Shown here piece after piece: positions 9,116-11,973 of a stretch of DNA of 11,973 nucleotides (position 1 is its first letter; every line of letters begins with the position of its first letter). The DNA lies in assembly GCA_900088475.1 (NCBI GenBank), contig FLMG01003376.1, forward strand, positions 28,878 through 40,850, read 5' to 3'. Below the pieces are notes generated by a model, which did not search any database, was not told the origin of the DNA, and saw nothing but the letters and a program-made list of their open reading frames with translations. The translations under genes were made by a program, and so were the position numbers. This stretch comes from Hyphochytrium catenoides (taxonomy: Eukaryota; Sar; Hyphochytriomycetes; Hyphochytriales; Hyphochytriaceae).

Positions 9116-9511
9116 CTACAAGAGAGAAGGTCCATTTCTCTCCTCAGTTTTGTCACTTGCTTCATCAGAAGTGTTGGGGGCCAACCCCCAGGAGACATCA
9201 ATGTCCCATGGAAGCATTCCCTTCGAATTTATCAGGTAAATATCTTTCGCCAGGCTGGACAGTACAGGTTGACTGTGAGTAAAGCCCTAGAGGCCCATTT
9301 AATCATTTGCCTGATGATGATATAACTGAAGCTGACCTTTAAGCCCTTTCTTTGGGCCTACACAGAGTCGTAGTTTTATGTATAATACCGGGCTTAGAGC
9401 TTGACCGGCGAAGACTTCAGTTTTGAAAGATAGTGGAAACATTGCAGTTGGAGGCTGATCCCCATCATTGTCTTCTACCTTCCCTGTTTCTCTGTGAGAA
9501 TTGGCCGCCAT
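9116..9511 (-). CDS. Weak two-exon gene model, 106 residues, unrecognised
   Basis: An ATG at 9511 in strong context (AAGATGGCGGCC) opens MAANSHRETGKVEDNDGDQP, then TAMFPLSFKTEVFAGQALSP. The frame without splicing stops near 9299. A 75-nt intron (9361-9287, GTAGGC...CTCTAG, phase 0) joins residue C50 to GFTHSQPVLSSLAKDIYLIN and WDIDVSWGLAPNTSDEASDK, ending at TAG 9118-9116. The intron size matches those of NDUFS7, which is the main support. No family is recognised. A second minus-strand frame, open from 9674 to 9465 and rich in polar residues (EPRPTDRKQRARKQYSS), overlaps the start and may mean that the real gene extends upstream with other exons. Plus-strand frames over the same DNA (9049-9325) look less protein-like. 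Confidence 0.3.
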
Positions 9512-9898
9512 CTTCCCTCAAGCCAAAGCACTGAAACCCCACCCTTTCGTCCAAAGCGGTATTGTGCGTATTCTGACCAGAACTGTATTGTTTTCTGGCC
9601 CTCTGCTTCCTGTCTGTAGGTCTTGGCTCAATGTGTGAGCTACCTATTTTAGATGAAGAGTATCCAGTTGGCCTCTATCGAGAATGTAAGGGGATATTGG
9701 TCAGGCACCGTACAGTTGTACAAAAAGAAAGACAATTGAGTAGGTAATAACTAGACAATCCTAGGTAAATCATCTCCCCAAAGCCATAGTTATGACCACA
9801 CTGTAGCATCGTAGGCTTACTTCACACAACATCTCATAAACATTCAAAAGTAACGACAATATCCGACTGTACCGCCCAAGCCTTGAGAAGTAAAACAG
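9512..9898. other. No assigned gene; possible minus-strand exon
   Basis: The minus strand holds the open polar frame described for the 9116-9511 model (9674-9465), preceded by CATTCTCGATAG, a possible acceptor. Further upstream, a minus-strand stretch ending near 9815 (LGRYSRILSLLLNVYEMLCE, followed by GTAAGC) might be another exon. Neither links to a recognisable protein. Confidence 0.25.
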
Positions 9899-9916
9899 TA
9901 CAGTACCGGTACTGTA
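9899..9916. repeat. 18-bp perfect palindrome
   Basis: TACAGTACCGGTACTGTA equals its own reverse complement with no loop. It is preceded by a further ACAGTA copy. It could be a binding site for a dimeric regulator or a small cruciform; no known site is recognised. Confidence 0.95.
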
Positions 9917-9975
9917 GCAAGAGCAACCCTACACAACTACTACTTAGCCATAGAACCACCATTGGTCCTCTTACG

Positions 9976-9991
9976 AGGGTTAGGGTTAGGG
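9976..9991 (+). repeat. Interstitial telomere-like repeat
   Basis: AGGGTTAGGGTTAGGG is 2.7 units of TTAGGG, followed after four bases by a further TAGGGTTAA at 9996. It is too short to be a telomere. Read on the minus strand it resembles the plant/algal telo-box (AACCCTAA), a promoter element in some lineages. Confidence 0.85.
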
Positions 9992-10000
9992 CTCCTAGGG

Positions 10001-10281
10001 TTAACTCACTTGGTTGGTCTCCTTCACTGTCGTACGAAGGGCCTGGTGGTCGCTCTACCTCTTTCTAAGAGAACTCCTCAGTAGTTCTCTCTTCTCGAGA
10101 AATCGTCAAAGGGAAAACACGATGACTCTTCGCACTATAGTTTCCTTGGTAGAACTATCTGCTGTTAATAATTACATCCAGAACAAAGGTCCATGTTATC
10201 AGCGGCACGAGCGGATGATGAGCAGCACGCGTCCACGCACGCCTCCCTCTTCTTCCGGTTTGGTGCCTGTTCCCTGTTCCC
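10001..10281. other. No gene seen
   Basis: Plus-strand frames here (9883-10068, 10014-10304) have no protein-like features. Nothing further is recognised. Confidence 0.5.
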
Positions 10282-10827
10282 TCAGTAGCGCAAGACAAGC
10301 ATGAAGTATATCTGTTGTTTATTGTCTTGCCTAAGCTCAGCTGAAGCAGGCATGAAGAAATGTTTGATCCACTTCATTACCCATTGGGGGACCAGCAGCA
10401 AGCACAAGCACAGCGGCGTGTGAGGGCCACGTGCCTGTGTTAACCAAATACTACCTCTGGAGCCAATGATGGATGGAATGAATATTAATGTTGTTTGTGG
10501 GCGGATTATTTTTAGCTTTATTAAGCTCGTCTCCCTAGTCTCTGGATTAGCCAACAGCCATCTACCAAAGGCGTCTCGTGCCTCATCATACTGGTCCTGT
10601 GTCGGTCCATAAGGCCAGTGGAAGGATTGGATGGGTACATGATCTCTGCCTTCTTCAATTGCCAAATAATTGTCAATAAAGCAGAGGGGTCTACTTCTAT
10701 CTATGACATTCTGCAACACTTGGCCATTTGGCAGAACAGCACCATTCTGGTTATAACAATAGAGAATGTGTGGCGGGTGGACAGCAATTTCAGATCGGAG
10801 AGGAGAAGAAGCGAATATCGGTGAAAG
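10282..10827 (-). CDS. Terminal exon of an unrecognised protein, 5' part missing
   Basis: The minus frame is open from 10896 to the TGA at 10284-10282 with no ATG near its 5' end, so it looks like an internal or last exon. A good acceptor, TACTACGCCCAG, ends at 10828 (phase 0), and GTAAGA at 10900 would give a 73-nt intron like those of NDUFS7. The coding-looking part includes LRSEIAVHPPHILYCYNQNG, AVLPNGQVLQNVIDRSRPLC, FIDNYLAIEEGRDHVPIQSF and HWPYGPTQDQYDEARDAFGR, then WLLANPETRE. Varied charged and aromatic residues over about 100 codons argue for real coding sequence. After about 10525 the frame turns less protein-like (LIKLKIIRPQTTLIFIPSII), and AATAAA occurs on the minus strand at 10522-10517 and 10323-10318. 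The true stop may therefore lie in a further small exon. I do not recognise the family or find its start. Confidence 0.5.
   Translation of the reverse strand, partial: LSPIFASSPLRSEIAVHPPHILYCYNQNGAVLPNGQVLQNVIDRSRPLCFIDNYLAIEEGRDHVPIQSFHWPYGPTQDQYDEARDAFGRWLLANPETRETSLIKLKIIRPQTTLIFIPSIIGSRGSIWLTQARGPHTPLCLCLLLVPQWVMKWIKHFFMPASAELRQDNKQQIYFMLVLRY
10318..10323 (-). promoter_or_regulatory. AATAAA-type polyadenylation signal (minus)
   Basis: TTTATT on the plus strand reads AATAAA on the minus strand. It lies at the end of the 10282-10827 frame, just before its in-frame stop, which hints that the functional stop is upstream. A second copy is at 10522-10517. Confidence 0.35.
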
Positions 10828-10899
10828 CTGGGCGTAGTAATGGCAACGTAGTAGCGTGCAGTGACAAGGCTCGTGTTTCCTGTCGCAGTGCCCTTCTTA

Positions 10900-11420
10900 C
10901 TACGCTTAACTCCTCATTTCACCACAACAAAGAAAACTTCTCTTCTTTTCTGAGAGTGGTGCTTGGGAGGAAGAGAGTTACTTAGGATGATCAAACAGAA
11001 CCAACTCTCTTTCTCTTTATCTTCCTCGAATTTGTGGCTGTTGCCACCAGCTTCTTCTTTTTTGGAAGGCAAAGAGTCCACCCCTTAATATCACCTGCTG
11101 TCCGCGGGCCTTCGTCCTTTGTTTCGCTTAACTATCACCGTTAGGAGAGATGGGGAACATCAGGAAGCGTGTGGCGAGTTAGGAAAGGAAAATGGGCTAA
11201 ATAGCCAAAGAGGGAGGTGCAAGCGCAGCAGAAAGAGCTATCAATGACGATCTTATCGTTCCAAAATTGGGCTGATAAATGAGGGCAGAGCGCCAATGGG
11301 AATGACGAGCAACGAAGGCACAAGAGACAGGAAAGATGTTGATGAAGCACCAGAGCAGGCAGCTCCTTCTTCTCTCCCGTCCTTTAGACATCCTGGCCTA
11401 TTCATCACATGCTTCCTCGG
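10900..11420. other. No assigned gene; possible signal-anchor-like frame on minus strand
   Basis: A minus-strand 64-residue frame from ATG 11391 to 11197 begins MSKGRERRRSCLLWCFINIF and continues with PVSCAFVARHSHWRS. That is a basic N-terminus followed by a hydrophobic segment, as in a signal peptide or type II anchor. It could be a first exon of the gene that ends near 10.3 kb, but no convincing donor links them. An overlapping frame (11141-11350) is an equally long competitor. The rest shows nothing I recognise. Confidence 0.2.
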
Positions 11421-11693
11421 TCATCTTATAGTACAGGGCGACGCTGAATCTATCTTTTTTTTTCCGTAAGGAAGCTCATAATCCAAAGAAAGGAGGGCTC
11501 TCTCTTGTTCTCTTTCCCTCTTTCCTTCCGTTTGCCTCTTCTGTTCCTTGTTGAAATAGGTGATGAATGAAAGGGAACAACCTATCTTCACCGGATGAGC
11601 CATATTCCGCCAGCAGCAGATGAAGTACTTGGCATCAACGTCTTCTTTTGCTTCACGTAGAGGGCGCAGACTATAAGGACAAGGGGAAAGCGG
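11421..11693 (-). CDS. Possible coding exon(s), unrecognised
   Basis: The minus frame is open from 11693 (after a TAG) to the TGA ending at 11421, about 90 codons. The first part (SLRPLREAKEDVDAKYFICC, WRNMAHP) looks like real protein. It is followed by CCGGTGAAG, a donor-like site, and 51 nt later by GGAACAG, an acceptor-like site, both phase 0. The second part (KRQTEGKREREQERALLSLD) is charged and partly imposed by the purine-rich DNA. No start codon is assigned; the 5' part would lie beyond 11694, where frames become CT-rich low complexity. No family is recognised. Confidence 0.25.
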   Translation of the reverse strand, partial: PLSPCPYSLRPLREAKEDVDAKYFICCWRNMAHPVKIGCSLSFITYFNKEQKRQTEGKREREQERALLSLDYELPYGKKKIDSASPCTIR

Positions 11694-11973
11694 CTATAGT
11701 AGTGTTGGAAGCTCTGAGAAGACAATTCGATATAAGACAGTGTGAGGGGCGATGAACATGCCCAAAAGATGAATTTTTCTTGGATGCAAAGCTTCATAAG
11801 AAGAAAGGAAGCAAGGAAGAAGGATAGCGAGTAGCCAAAAGAGATAGAGAAAGAAGAAGGACAACAAGACGGCGGAGAGTAAGGAAGCTTTCAGGAAGCA
11901 AGGGCAGGAGGATGAAGGCGGTCGATTAAGACCGATCGGGGACAGAGAGATCAACCGGCCAGAGTGAGAGGCA
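11694..11973. other. Purine-rich edge of window, no gene called
   Basis: The plus strand is again A/G-rich (GAAGAAAGGAAGCAAGG and similar). The hydrophobic minus-strand frame 11954-11694 (Leu/Phe/Ser-rich) follows from CT-rich DNA. Only its last part (SYEALHPRKIHLLGMFIAPH) looks less biased, and it cannot be joined to the next frame with a clear splice site. Confidence 0.5.

Noticed and set aside
9171-9190. GGGGGCCAACCCCC mini-hairpin near 9175
   Set aside because: Only five G-C pairs with a four-base loop, inside a possible coding frame; likely chance.

Overview
This is eukaryotic nuclear DNA. Two genes can be named with confidence. One is a spliced minus-strand gene for NDUFS7 (PSST), the complex I subunit that carries cluster N2. 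The other is an intronless minus-strand gene for a secreted, probably GPI-anchored GH16 glycosidase/transglycosylase of the SKN1/KRE6 family. GT-AG introns, AATAAA-like 3' signals, an N-terminal mitochondrial presequence and a TTAGGG-type repeat all fit a unicellular eukaryote. SKN1/KRE6 proteins are known from fungi and stramenopiles. Long GA/CT tracts and gene texture make me favour a stramenopile (ochrophyte alga or oomycete), but a fungus is not excluded.

Layout, left to right. 1-1399: a GA microsatellite, a possible 53-residue small ORF (307-468) and otherwise no convincing gene. 1400-2299 (-): NDUFS7 in five exons, with four introns of 60-68 nt, all phase 1. 2300-2350: short divergent interval. 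2351-2686 (+): possible small cysteine-containing protein followed by AATAAA. 2785-3492: heptamer repeat and T-rich putative leader of the next gene. 3493-5813 (+): a six-exon model for an unrecognised 520-residue, Ser/Glu/Pro-rich, mostly disordered protein, with AATAAA at 6044. 6489-7958 (-): the GH16 gene, convergent with the previous one. 8049-9048: strongly purine-rich plus strand, which is CT-rich in the sense of the GH16 promoter. 9116-9511 (-): weak two-exon gene model. 9899-9991: an 18-bp perfect palindrome and a telomere-like repeat. 10282-10827 (-): a coding-looking terminal exon of an unrecognised protein. 11421-11693 (-): another unassigned open frame. The window ends in GA-rich DNA.

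The named genes do unrelated housekeeping jobs (respiration; beta-glucan remodelling), and I see no gene cluster acting as one system. The most open questions are the 520-residue protein and the unidentified exon near 10.3-10.8 kb. All exon boundaries were read by eye from splice motifs and frame continuity; no database search or splice predictor was run.
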